Part shown: piece after piece, positions 1-7,873 of the stretch
Layout: each line of letters begins with the position of its first letter
Position numbering within the stretch: the first letter of the stretch is position 1
Origin: Ruminococcus sp.
GTDB taxonomy: Bacteria > Bacillota > Clostridia > Oscillospirales > Ruminococcaceae
DNA: 32,105 nucleotides
Direction of reading: 5' to 3'
Assembly (NCBI GenBank): GCA_017470535.1
Contig: JAFUYP010000057.1
Coordinates: 1-32,105 of the forward strand
Notes under the pieces: model-generated
Database searches by the model: none
What the model saw: the letters and a program-made list of their open reading frames with translations, nothing else
Told to the model about the DNA's origin: nothing
Made by a program: the position numbers and the translations under genes

Positions 1-147
1 CTCTGCACATCATCTGCTTGCCAGCTTTCCGTCATATTACCCAAATTCTCCTTGACTTGCGTCAGCAAGCCTGCGTCGAATTTAGGCAATCTGACGAAAA
101 TCTGGACGGCGCATCTGATGCACAGGGGTCGTGCGGTGTTGCCTTAA
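1..147 (+). repeat. Palindromic dispersed element, copy A (left end outside window)
   Basis: This is the right three-quarters of the dispersed element. It differs from copy E (26195-26374) at only two positions over the shared 147 nt that I compared by eye. The apical hairpin is CTTGC (56-60), loop GTCA (61-64), GCAAG (65-69). The right terminal repeat GTGCGGTGTTGCCTTAA ends at 147, 43 nt before the rel start codon. No promoter is visible between the element and rel. Confidence 0.9.
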
Positions 148-190
148 GAGAAAAAAGCAAATAGCAGCTGCAAATGAAAGGGTGATATTT

Positions 191-2467
191 ATGGAAGAAA
201 GAGAGAAAACAGTACCGCAGGCACAGGAGGAGATAACTGTCGCTTCATCAAGCTCGAAGTTTATCCCGGAGCCTAAGGAATATACGATAGATGTGCTTAT
301 CCAGAAGATACTTGATACGGATAAGCAGTATGATCTGTCAAAGATAGTTTCTGCATATGAGCTTGCCGAAAAATATCACCACGACCAGAAACGTGAATCG
401 GGAGAGCCGTATATAGTTCACCCGGTAGCTGTGGCGTATATACTTTTGGAGCTGGGTATGGATACAGATACTATCTGTGCGGCACTTCTGCATGATGTGG
501 TGGAGGATACGCCGTGTACACTTGAAGAGCTGCACAAGCAGTTCGGCTCTGATGTGGCAATGCTCGTAAACGGCGTCACAAAGCTCGGCAAGGTGGAGAT
601 ATTCACAAAGGAAGAACAGAAGGCTGAAAATATCAGAAAGATACTTTTAGCTATGAGCGACGATATAAGAGTCATCATAATAAAGCTCTCGGACAGACTG
701 CATAATATGAGAACGCTCAATTTCTGCTCGGAGACAAAGCGCCGCACTATCGCCCACGAAACTATGAACATCTACTCTCCGATAGCGCACAGGCTTGGTA
801 TAAGCTCGATACAGAACGAGCTTGAAGACCTTGCTTTCCGCTATCTTGACCCGTTTGCGTATGACGAGATAGAAAAGCAGATGGCACTGAGAAAGGACGC
901 CAGAGAAAATCTCGTGCGTGAGATAGTGCAGACGATACGTCAGCGCCTTGCAAAGGACTTTGACCCTGTGCCGTGCGTGGAGGGGAGAGTAAAGAGCAAC
1001 TACGGTATTTACAAGAAAGTATTCCGTGACGGCAAGGAGATAGACCAGATATATGACCGCTACGCTGTAAGGGTGATAGTCAATACCGTGACTGAATGTT
1101 ACAGCGTGCTGGGTATCATACATGATATGTACCGTCCGATACCTGCAAGGTTCAAGGACTATATATCGACACCTAAGCCCAATATGTACCAGTCTTTGCA
1201 TACTACCGTTATAGGCAGGCAGGCGATACCGTTTGAGGTGCAGATAAGAACGTGGGAGATGCACCAGATGGCTGAATACGGCATCGCATCTCACTGGAAG
1301 TACAAAGAGGGCATAAAGTCCTCGGAAAAGGACGACAAGCGCTTAGCGTGGATAAGGCGTATCATCGAGAGCCAGCAGGAGTCGAACGATGTCGAGGAGA
1401 TAGTAAGGGCGATAAAGAACGACCTCGCTCCCGAGGACGTGTCGGCGTTCACGCCGAAAGGCGACATCATATCGCTGCCGGTGGGGTCTACTGTCATAGA
1501 CTTTGCGTATGCGATACACACCGAGGTCGGGCATAAGATGTGCGGCGCCAAGGTCGATAAGAAAATGGTGTCCTACGACTACCAGATAAAGACGGGCGAG
1601 ATAATCGAGATACTCACATCAAATGTTGAGGGGCACGGTCCGTCAAGGTCGTGGCTGAATATCTGCAAGACAAACGAAGCCAAATCCAAGATACGCTCGT
1701 GGTTCAAAAAGGAGCGGCGTGAGGAGAATATCTTCGAGGGCAGGGCGGCACTTGAGCGGGAGTTCCGCCGCAATATGATAAAAGTTCCCGAGGAGGAGCT
1801 TGAAGATTTCCTTTCACTTGATATGAAGCGCCATAACTGCGAAACGGTGGATGATTTCTTTGCGGCTATCGGCTACGGCGGCGTTGTGCTGTCAAAGGTC
1901 ATGCAGCGCCTGAAATCAGAGTACAACAAGCGCTATATCGAAAAGGTAAAAGAGGACAACGAGGAGCTTCAGAACAAGCCCCGGAGAGCTGCTACGAGCA
2001 ATTCCGGCGTTATTGTTGACGGGGTGGAGGACTGCGCTGTTAAATTCGCACGCTGCTGCAATCCTATCCCGGGCGATGATATAGTAGGGTTCATCACCCG
2101 TGGACACGGCATAAGTATCCATAAAAAGGACTGCCAGAACTACCTCTCCCAGCGCAACAGCGAATCTGCGAAAGACCGCTGGATAAAAGCATCGTGGGAA
2201 AGCTCTGACAGCTCAAGGCAGTCGGCGTACTTCAAGGCGACGCTCGATATTATCGCTGTTGACCGTATAGGTCTGCTTGCTGATGTGTCGTCAGCGCTTG
2301 CGATGATAAATGTATACATCTACGAAAGCTCATCAAGAGAGCTTAAAAACGGCAACGCTATCCTGTCTGTTACTCTTTCGGTAGCAGGCATGGATATACT
2401 CAATTCAATAATCGACAAAATAAAGAAGATAAGAAACGTTATATCAGTTGAAAGAAGTGGTAAATGA
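191..2467 (+). CDS. rel: Bifunctional (p)ppGpp synthetase/hydrolase, RelA/SpoT (Rel) family
   Basis: Cytoplasmic stringent-response enzyme of 758 residues that makes (p)ppGpp from GTP/GDP plus ATP and also hydrolyses it. Domains in order: HD hydrolase (about 45-200, with H77 and the H101-D102 pair in HDVVEDT), synthetase (about 260-375, with RFKDYI, YQSLHT and EVQIRTWEMHQMAEYG), TGS (about 410-470), a Cys-containing region (FARCCNPIPGD) and a C-terminal ACT domain. The RFKD motif is the basic form typical of bifunctional enzymes, and the intact HD motif argues that hydrolase activity is kept. I chose ATG 191, with AAAGGGTG upstream. An in-frame GTG at 131 lies inside repeat copy A and would add 20 residues encoded partly by the repeat. 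The stop overlaps the next start (ATGA), so the next gene is probably translationally coupled. Confidence 0.96.
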   Translation: MEEREKTVPQAQEEITVASSSSKFIPEPKEYTIDVLIQKILDTDKQYDLSKIVSAYELAEKYHHDQKRESGEPYIVHPVAVAYILLELGMDTDTICAALLHDVVEDTPCTLEELHKQFGSDVAMLVNGVTKLGKVEIFTKEEQKAENIRKILLAMSDDIRVIIIKLSDRLHNMRTLNFCSETKRRTIAHETMNIYSPIAHRLGISSIQNELEDLAFRYLDPFAYDEIEKQMALRKDARENLVREIVQTIRQRLAKDFDPVPCVEGRVKSNYGIYKKVFRDGKEIDQIYDRYAVRVIVNTVTECYSVLGIIHDMYRPIPARFKDYISTPKPNMYQSLHTTVIGRQAIPFEVQIRTWEMHQMAEYGIASHWKYKEGIKSSEKDDKRLAWIRRIIESQQESNDVEEIVRAIKNDLAPEDVSAFTPKGDIISLPVGSTVIDFAYAIHTEVGHKMCGAKVDKKMVSYDYQIKTGEIIEILTSNVEGHGPSRSWLNICKTNEAKSKIRSWFKKERREENIFEGRAALEREFRRNMIKVPEEELEDFLSLDMKRHNCETVDDFFAAIGYGGVVLSKVMQRLKSEYNKRYIEKVKEDNEELQNKPRRAATSNSGVIVDGVEDCAVKFARCCNPIPGDDIVGFITRGHGISIHKKDCQNYLSQRNSESAKDRWIKASWESSDSSRQSAYFKATLDIIAVDRIGLLADVSSALAMINVYIYESSSRELKNGNAILSVTLSVAGMDILNSIIDKIKKIRNVISVERSGK

Positions 2468-3087
2468 TGAGAGTTTTCAGATTAAAGCCTTTGAGCGTGT
2501 GTGACACTAACTGCTACATCGTGGCAAGCGATGCGGGAAATGCCGCTCTTATAGATGCGCCCGATGATGCGCCGTATATACTTGACCAGCTGGATTTTTA
2601 TAATCTCACACTAAAAAAGATACTGCTCACCCACGGTCATTTTGACCATATAGGCGCTGTGGCAGATCTTCAGGAGGCGACAGGGTGCGAGGTGTATATA
2701 CATACTGACGACTATGTAAAGCTCAAAGATACAGGCTCGGCGCTTACCGGCTTTTTCGGCGTGGGCGGTGTGAAGCCTATCAAAAATGCCATCCCGATAA
2801 CCGAGGATACTGTAATAGAGCTTGATGAGATACAGTTTGATGTTTTGCATACACCGGGGCACACGAGCGGCTCTGTGTGCTATATCGCAGGGAATGTGAT
2901 GTTCTCGGGAGATACGCTGTTTGCAAGGAGCATCGGCAGGACGGATATGCCGGACGGAGATATGAAAAAAATGATGCAGTCGCTTGAAAAGATAAAGGAC
3001 CTGGGCGGCGATCTGACTATCTACCCCGGGCATATGTCACCGACGACGCTTGAAACGGAAAAGCGGCTCAATCAATATCTTAACTAA
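2464..3087 (+). CDS. MBL-fold metallo-hydrolase, glyoxalase II-like (YcbL type)
   Basis: Predicted cytoplasmic metallo-beta-lactamase-fold hydrolase of 207 residues, of the small glyoxalase II-like group. The metal site is complete: H57-x-H59-x-D61-H62 (THGHFDH), H133 (TPGHTSGS), D150 (FSGDTLF) and H190 (YPGHMSP). The longer C-terminal substrate domain of classical GloB is missing, so hydroxyacylglutathione may not be the substrate. The start overlaps the rel stop by 4 nt (ATGA). A second ATG at 2467 is equally possible. The TAA stop (3085-3087) also forms the first bases of repeat copy B, so the element begins exactly at the end of the gene. Rel with this type of MBL protein is a familiar Firmicutes pairing, but the functional link is not known. 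Confidence 0.93.
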   Translation: MMRVFRLKPLSVCDTNCYIVASDAGNAALIDAPDDAPYILDQLDFYNLTLKKILLTHGHFDHIGAVADLQEATGCEVYIHTDDYVKLKDTGSALTGFFGVGGVKPIKNAIPITEDTVIELDEIQFDVLHTPGHTSGSVCYIAGNVMFSGDTLFARSIGRTDMPDGDMKKMMQSLEKIKDLGGDLTIYPGHMSPTTLETEKRLNQYLN

Positions 3088-3282
3088 GGCAACACCGCAC
3101 AACCACCGGCTCACGCCTTTGTGTGCCATCTGCTTGCCGGATTTCCGTCATAATACCCAATTTTACCTTGTCTTACGTCAGTAAAACTGCGGCAAAAATG
3201 GGCATTCTGACGAAAATCCGGTGTGTTCAGCAAAGCTGAACAACTGCATACTGACACACAATGGTCGTGCGGTGTTGCCTAA
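3085..3282 (+). repeat. Palindromic dispersed element, copy B (complete, 198 bp)
   Basis: Full-length copy. Its left end overlaps the stop codon of the MBL gene and its right end (GCGGTGTTGCCTAA) is 47 nt before the hemZ start. The arms pair over the whole length: terminal repeats of about 20 bp; TTGTGTGCCA (3119-3128) with TGACACACAA (3252-3261); CCGGATTTCCGTCA with TGACGAAAATCCGG; and an apical stem TTAC/GTAA (3173-3184) around loop GTCA. Compared with D and E it carries an extra small perfect hairpin, GTTCAGC-AAA-GCTGAAC (3225-3241), on the right arm. Confidence 0.93.
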
Positions 3283-3287
3283 TGATC

Positions 3288-3309
3288 AGGCAGCACACAA
3301 TTGCTGCCT
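3288..3309 (+). terminator. Stem-loop in the hemZ leader, possible weak terminator
   Basis: AGGCAGC (3288-3294) pairs perfectly with GCTGCCT (3303-3309) around an 8-nt loop. The sequence TAACTTTT follows. It lies between repeat B and the hemZ ribosome site. It may terminate the rel-MBL transcript, which would place repeat B between a gene and its terminator as seen for copies C and D. The T-run is poor, so an attenuating or purely structural hairpin is equally possible. Confidence 0.4.
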
Positions 3310-3329
3310 TAACTTTTACAGGAGAAAAT

Positions 3330-4805
3330 ATGAAACTGATATTTGTCGGCAACGACTATAAATACGAGATAGAGGGTGTTATGAAGCTTTTTATCCCGGC
3401 ATCATTGTTCGACCTGTCCTATCCGGATAACGTACCAAAGAGCATCGAGGGCGACTATGCGCTGATAGTCAGAGAAAAAAATGATGATGATACTCATTTG
3501 CAGGTATCTGCAAGGGTGGGCGGTAACACTCAGACACGTTCGGGTGAGCTGTTAAATACGACACCCGACTATGATAATGAGTGTGAGCTGCTGCTCTCAA
3601 AGCTGCTGTTTGGGTGCATGAAGGAGCTTACAGGCATCACCCCCGGCTGGGGCGTGATAACAGGCGTGCGTCCGGTAAAGCAGGTAAATAAGCTGATAGA
3701 TAAGGGTCTTGGTGATGACGAGATACGAGAGTATATGCACTTACGCTACCTATGCTCCGATAAAAAGACAGACATCGCCATAAAGACCGCACACACCCAG
3801 TCGGATATACTTAAAACGCTTGATAAGCGCTCTTTCGGGCTGTATGTGTCTATACCCTTCTGCCCGACGAGGTGCTCGTACTGCTCGTTTGTGTCTACTA
3901 CGACAGAGAGCAGTAAAAGCCTTATCCCACAGTATGTCGCACTGCTTTGTCAGGAGATAGAGCATACTGCAAAAATATGTGAAAAAGCAGGTATCTACCC
4001 TGACAGTATATATTTCGGAGGGGGTACGCCCACTACGCTGTCAGCATCGCAGTTAAGAGCAGTAATGGGTAAAATTTCGGACTGCTTTGATATGTCGCAC
4101 GTCCGTGAGTATACCGTTGAAGCCGGCAGACCCGATACTATAACACCTCAAAAGCTTCACGCTATCAAAGAAATGGGTGCAGGCAGAGTGTCTATAAATC
4201 CCCAGTCGCTCAGTGATAAAGTGCTTGAAAACATAGGCAGAAAGCATACAGTGTCACAGTTTTTCGATGCTCTTGAAATGGCGCAGCAGACAGGTTTTGA
4301 GTGTATCAACACTGACATCATAGCAGGGCTGCCGGGTGATGATATTGGCAGCTTCAGGAATACCGTCGATACTTTAATATCCAAAGCTCTTGACAATATC
4401 ACTGTGCATACGCTTTCTATCAAGCGTGCGGCAAGGCTCAACCACGAGGGCACGGCAGACGCACTTAAAAACCCTGCCGGAGAGATGATAGACTATGCAA
4501 CAGACAGCCTTATAAAAAACGGCTACGCCCCGTACTACCTCTACCGGCAGAAGAATATGCTTGAAAATCAGGAAAACATCGGCTGGTCAAAGCCGGGCAA
4601 GGAGAGCCTTTACAACATCTGCATAATGGAGGAAGTACAGACTATAATCGCAGTAGGTGCAGGCGGCTCTACAAAGCTGGTGGACAGGGACGGCGGCAGG
4701 CTTGAAAGGATATTCAATTACAAGTACCCCTATGAGTATATAAAGGGCTTTGATGAGATACTTAAACGCAAAAACGGAGTAGAGAGCTTTTATGAAGAAA
4801 AATGA
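3330..4805 (+). CDS. hemZ: HemZ-type radical SAM protein (oxygen-independent coproporphyrinogen dehydrogenase family)
   Basis: Radical SAM enzyme of 491 residues related to oxygen-independent coproporphyrinogen III oxidase. The [4Fe-4S]/SAM cysteines are C178-x3-C182-x2-C185 in PFCPTRCSYC. The family motifs YFGGGTPTTL and VEAGRPDTI follow, and the last 80 or so residues match the HemW/HemZ C-terminal region. The roughly 165-residue N-terminal extension before the radical SAM core is typical of HemZ rather than HemW. I start at ATG 3330, with AGGAGAAA just upstream. An ATG at 3261 lies inside repeat copy B and has no ribosome site. The 3' end overlaps the next gene by 14 nt. Whether it really acts on coproporphyrinogen or on another substrate (a HemW-like haem chaperone role is possible) cannot be read from sequence. 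Confidence 0.9.
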   Translation: MKLIFVGNDYKYEIEGVMKLFIPASLFDLSYPDNVPKSIEGDYALIVREKNDDDTHLQVSARVGGNTQTRSGELLNTTPDYDNECELLLSKLLFGCMKELTGITPGWGVITGVRPVKQVNKLIDKGLGDDEIREYMHLRYLCSDKKTDIAIKTAHTQSDILKTLDKRSFGLYVSIPFCPTRCSYCSFVSTTTESSKSLIPQYVALLCQEIEHTAKICEKAGIYPDSIYFGGGTPTTLSASQLRAVMGKISDCFDMSHVREYTVEAGRPDTITPQKLHAIKEMGAGRVSINPQSLSDKVLENIGRKHTVSQFFDALEMAQQTGFECINTDIIAGLPGDDIGSFRNTVDTLISKALDNITVHTLSIKRAARLNHEGTADALKNPAGEMIDYATDSLIKNGYAPYYLYRQKNMLENQENIGWSKPGKESLYNICIMEEVQTIIAVGAGGSTKLVDRDGGRLERIFNYKYPYEYIKGFDEILKRKNGVESFYEEK

Positions 4806-6153
4806 TATAGTACCTCTTGAAATAACAGGCATGACCAACGAGGGCAGCGGTGTCGGCAGATATGAGGGCATGGCAGTGTTCGTGCCGCTGACGGCAGTCG
4901 GTGATAAGATAGATTGCAGGATAGTCAAGGTGAACAAAAGCTACTGCTTCGGGATAGTAGATTCGATAGTCACGCCCTCGCAGCACAGATGTGAGCCGGG
5001 GTGTGAGGTGTTCTCAAAATGCGGCGGCTGTGCATTTCGCCACTTTACCTATGAGCAGGAATGTGAGATAAAGCTGGACTTTGTGCGTGCGTCATTTGAG
5101 CGCATAGGAAAGCTAAGTCTTCTGCCGGACAGTATTCTCGGCGCTGAGAGCATATCCCACTACCGCAACAAAGCACAGTACCCTGTAACGATGCAGGACG
5201 GCAGGGCGGTGTGCGGATTTTATTCAAGGCGCTCACACAGAGTAGTGCCGTTCACAGACTGTGACTTGCAGCCGGAGGTATTCAGTGAGATCACTCAAAG
5301 CGTACTTGACTATGTAAATGACAGGTCTTTATCTGCCTATGATGAGATATCGGGCAGGGGCGTGCTTCGCCATATCTATCTCAGGCGTGGCGAGAATACC
5401 GGGGAAATAATGCTGTGCCTTGTTATCACATCAAAGAGCAGAGCCGGTGACTTCAAAGACCTCTGTGAGCCGCTTTCGGAAAGATTCTCGGATATAAAAA
5501 GCATAGTCGTCAATATAAACCCTAAACAGACAAATGCTATACTCGGCAAGGAATATATGACGCTTTTTGGCAGTGATACGATAGATGATATTATGTGTGA
5601 CAGAAGGATAACTCTCTCACCTGCGTCATTCTATCAGGTCAATACCGTTCAGGCACAGAGGCTTTATAAGCTCGCCGCAGAGTATGCAGACCTCAGAGCA
5701 GGACAGATACTGCTTGATCTTTACTGCGGTACAGGCACTATCGGGCTGAGCGTTGCCGATAAGGATACACGGCTCATCGGCGCTGATATAGTGCCCTCAT
5801 CAATTGAGAACGCACGGCGCAATGCTTTGCAAAACGGCTTTGAGAACGCAGAGTTTGTCTGCGCTGACGCTGCAAAGGCTTCCGAGATGTTCTTTGAAAG
5901 GGGAGAGCGCCCCGGAGTGATAATAGCCGACCCGGCACGAAAGGGCTGCGACAGAAAGACTCTTGAATATATGGCTAAAATGCAGCCGGAGCGTATAGTG
6001 ATGATCTCATGCGACCATTCGACTGCCGCAAGGGATATAGCGATACTGAGAGATATGGGGTTTGTACTTACAAAAGCACAGGCAGTCGATCTCTTTCCCC
6101 GTACTGCTCATGTGGAGTGTATCTCTTTGCTTGAAAACCGTCATATTCAGTAA
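4792..6153 (+). CDS. rlmD: 23S rRNA (uracil-5-)-methyltransferase, RlmD/RlmCD type
   Basis: SAM-dependent RNA methyltransferase of 453 residues, TrmA/RumA family, predicted to place 5-methyluridine in 23S rRNA. In Firmicutes the related RlmCD modifies two positions. A TRAM RNA-binding domain covers about residues 1-60. The iron-sulfur cysteines are C71-x5-C77-x2-C80 plus C157. The Rossmann SAM motif is LLDLYCGTGTIGLS, and the catalytic cysteine is C407 in MISCDHSTAARD, preceded by IIADPARKGC. A likely base is the glutamate in HVECISLL. The start at 4792 lies inside the end of hemZ (14-nt overlap, GGAG about 12 nt upstream), which implies co-expression with hemZ. The stop TAA (6151-6153) overlaps the first of three half-sites near the next promoter. 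Confidence 0.94.
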   Translation: MKKNDIVPLEITGMTNEGSGVGRYEGMAVFVPLTAVGDKIDCRIVKVNKSYCFGIVDSIVTPSQHRCEPGCEVFSKCGGCAFRHFTYEQECEIKLDFVRASFERIGKLSLLPDSILGAESISHYRNKAQYPVTMQDGRAVCGFYSRRSHRVVPFTDCDLQPEVFSEITQSVLDYVNDRSLSAYDEISGRGVLRHIYLRRGENTGEIMLCLVITSKSRAGDFKDLCEPLSERFSDIKSIVVNINPKQTNAILGKEYMTLFGSDTIDDIMCDRRITLSPASFYQVNTVQAQRLYKLAAEYADLRAGQILLDLYCGTGTIGLSVADKDTRLIGADIVPSSIENARRNALQNGFENAEFVCADAAKASEMFFERGERPGVIIADPARKGCDRKTLEYMAKMQPERIVMISCDHSTAARDIAILRDMGFVLTKAQAVDLFPRTAHVECISLLENRHIQ

Positions 6154-6206
6154 ATATAATAATTACAAAATATTTACTTGAAAATATTGTAAATATATGT
6201 TATAAT
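6150..6206 (+). promoter_or_regulatory. Sigma-A promoter with three alternating 8-bp half-sites (SNF transporter)
   Basis: The -35 box TTGAAA (6178-6183) and -10 box TATAAT (6201-6206) are separated by 17 nt. Three identical 8-mers in alternating orientation surround them: GTAAATAT (6150-6157), ATATTTAC (6170-6177, touching the -35 box) and GTAAATAT (6189-6196, inside the spacer). Centre spacings are 20 and 19 bp, close to two helical turns. This looks like an operator for a dimeric repressor. The regulator is not identifiable from the sequence. Confidence 0.7.
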
Positions 6207-6242
6207 GTTATTTGTATATTTTTGAATGATGGGAAGACATTT

Positions 6243-7646
6243 ATGGAACATACAAATAAACGAAATTCATTTTCAAGCTCACTCGGTTTTATCCTTGCGG
6301 CAGCAGGAAGTGCGGTCGGGCTTGGCAATATCTGGCGCTTTCCGTACCTTGCGGCTAAGGACGGCGGCGGAGTATTCTTAGTCATTTACATAGGGCTTGC
6401 GCTCACATTTGGCTTTACACTTATAATCACCGAGGTGGCGATAGGCAGAAAGACACGGCAGAGCAGCCTTACCGCATACGGCAGGTTAAATAAAAAGTTC
6501 AGCTGGATAGGCGGCTTTTCGGCACTCGTGCCGTTTCTGGTACTGCCGTACTATGCTGTAATAGGCGGCTGGGTGACTAAGTATATGGCAGCCTATTTAG
6601 TGCCTGTTACAAATGTCACACCGGCAGACAAGGGGTATTTTGACAGCTTTATAACCAGCTATGCACAGCCGCTCATATTCACGGCGATATTTTTGCTGTT
6701 CACGGCGTTTGTCATCTATAAGGGCGTAAATTCCGGGATAGAAAAGATCTCAAAGGTGCTTATGCCGGCGCTTATCGTGGCAGTTATAGGCATAGCGATA
6801 TTCTCTGTAACTATCAAGGGCAACGACGGCAGGACAGGTCTTGACGGTCTTAAAGCCTTTGTTATCCCGGATTTCTCGGGTATGACCTTCAAGGATATTT
6901 TCATGGTAGTGATTGACGCTATGGGGCAGCTGTTTTACAGCATCAGCGTTGCTATGGGTATCATGGTGACATACGGCTCATACTATAAAGACGACAGCAA
7001 TCTTATCAGGAGCGTAAACAGTATAGAGATCTTTGATACAGTAGTTGCGATCCTTGCAGGCGTTATGATAATACCGCCGGTGGTCGCATTCATGGGCGTT
7101 GACACTATGAAGAACACCGCAGGTCCGTCACTGATGTTTGTAAATCTCCCGATAGTATTCGAGCAGATGGGCACTATCGGCAAGATCGTGGGTGCTTTGT
7201 TCTTTGTAATGGTCTTTTTTGCGGCGCTCACAAGCTGTATATCCATTATGGAGGCGGTCGTTTCGGGTCTTATAGACAAGTTCGGCTGGAGCAGGAAAAA
7301 GGCAGTTATCATCGAGACATTAGTTGCTATGGGTCTTGCGGTGCTTGTATGCCTCGGCTATAACGCACTGTTCTTTAAAACAAGGCTTCCCAACACCTCA
7401 GCAGACGGCTCGGCGCAGCTACTCGATATATTTGACTATGTATCAAACAATATCCTTATGCCGGTAGTTGCGATAGGCACCTGTATACTGATAGGCTGGG
7501 TGGCAAAGCCTAAGACGGTCATCGACGAGGCTACCAAAAACGGCGAGAAGTTCGGCAGAAAGACACTTTATGTGGTGATGATAAAGTATATCGCACCTGT
7601 GCTGCTGTTCGTGCTGCTGTTAGGGTCGTTCGGACTGTTCAACTGA
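6243..7646 (+). CDS. Sodium-dependent transporter, SNF/NSS family
   Basis: Integral membrane symporter of 467 residues in the neurotransmitter:sodium symporter family, with a LeuT-like fold and about 11-12 hydrophobic segments. The first segment has the family signature GSAVGLGNIWRFPYLA followed by GGGVFL, which forms part of the sodium and substrate site. Substrates of bacterial members are mostly amino acids; which one is used here is not evident. ATG 6243 is chosen over the in-frame TTG 6222 because GGGAAG lies 6 nt upstream. It has its own promoter (6178-6206) with an operator-like arrangement, so expression is probably controlled separately from rlmD. One nt after its stop lies the short repeat copy C, then a strong terminator. 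Confidence 0.94.
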   Translation: MEHTNKRNSFSSSLGFILAAAGSAVGLGNIWRFPYLAAKDGGGVFLVIYIGLALTFGFTLIITEVAIGRKTRQSSLTAYGRLNKKFSWIGGFSALVPFLVLPYYAVIGGWVTKYMAAYLVPVTNVTPADKGYFDSFITSYAQPLIFTAIFLLFTAFVIYKGVNSGIEKISKVLMPALIVAVIGIAIFSVTIKGNDGRTGLDGLKAFVIPDFSGMTFKDIFMVVIDAMGQLFYSISVAMGIMVTYGSYYKDDSNLIRSVNSIEIFDTVVAILAGVMIIPPVVAFMGVDTMKNTAGPSLMFVNLPIVFEQMGTIGKIVGALFFVMVFFAALTSCISIMEAVVSGLIDKFGWSRKKAVIIETLVAMGLAVLVCLGYNALFFKTRLPNTSADGSAQLLDIFDYVSNNILMPVVAIGTCILIGWVAKPKTVIDEATKNGEKFGRKTLYVVMIKYIAPVLLFVLLLGSFGLFN

Positions 7647-7684
7647 TTAAGGCAACACCGCACGACCACCGGCTCACGCCTTAA
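7647..7684 (+). repeat. Palindromic dispersed element, copy C (internally deleted, 38 bp)
   Basis: This copy starts immediately after the transporter stop. It matches the left end of copies B and F through CACGCC and then ends in TTAA. The remnant is bounded by TTAAGGC (7647-7653) and GCCTTAA (7678-7684), as the full elements are. This is what a deletion between two GCC triplets, one in the left arm and one in the right terminus, would leave. Confidence 0.75.
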
Positions 7685-7696
7685 AATCAAAAAGAC

Positions 7697-7738
7697 AAGG
7701 TATCGCTGTGATCTAAGACACACGGCGATACCTTTTTG
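7697..7738 (+). terminator. Rho-independent terminator after the SNF transporter
   Basis: AAGGTATCGC (7697-7706) pairs perfectly with GCGATACCTT (7725-7734), and the stem extends inward through TGTG/CACA. A T-run follows. It closes the transporter transcript downstream of repeat remnant C. Confidence 0.88.
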
Positions 7739-7804
7739 TTTTTTGCGTGTGTATCACCTGAAAATGGAAAAATGCGGAAAATACAGATCATTAGTGGGTA
7801 AGGG

Positions 7805-7833
7805 TTGCAAATCTTAACGCAGTATGGTATAAT
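7805..7833 (+). promoter_or_regulatory. Sigma-A promoter of the GH95-GH26 operon
   Basis: TTGCAA (7805-7810), a 17-nt spacer and TATAAT (7828-7833), preceded by TGG (extended -10). The distance to the GH95 start leaves a leader of about 35 nt. Confidence 0.8.
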
Positions 7834-7873
7834 AGTAAATGTATTTATTATTGTAACGAAAGGCGGTAGTATT

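Noticed and set aside
131-190. In-frame GTG start giving a 20-residue extension of Rel
   Set aside because: It lies in the right terminus of repeat copy A and has no ribosome site. ATG 191 has AAAGGGTG and begins a normal Rel N terminus.
647-1294. Long open frames antisense to rel and other genes
   Set aside because: They are shadows of strongly coding plus-strand genes, with no ribosome sites and no recognisable protein features.
3085-3282. CRISPR array or leader
   Set aside because: The repeats are dispersed kilobases apart, about 180 bp long, and have no regular spacers.
3261-3329. Upstream ATG for hemZ
   Set aside because: It is inside repeat copy B. The translated extension starts with repeat-derived residues, and AGGAG precedes ATG 3330.
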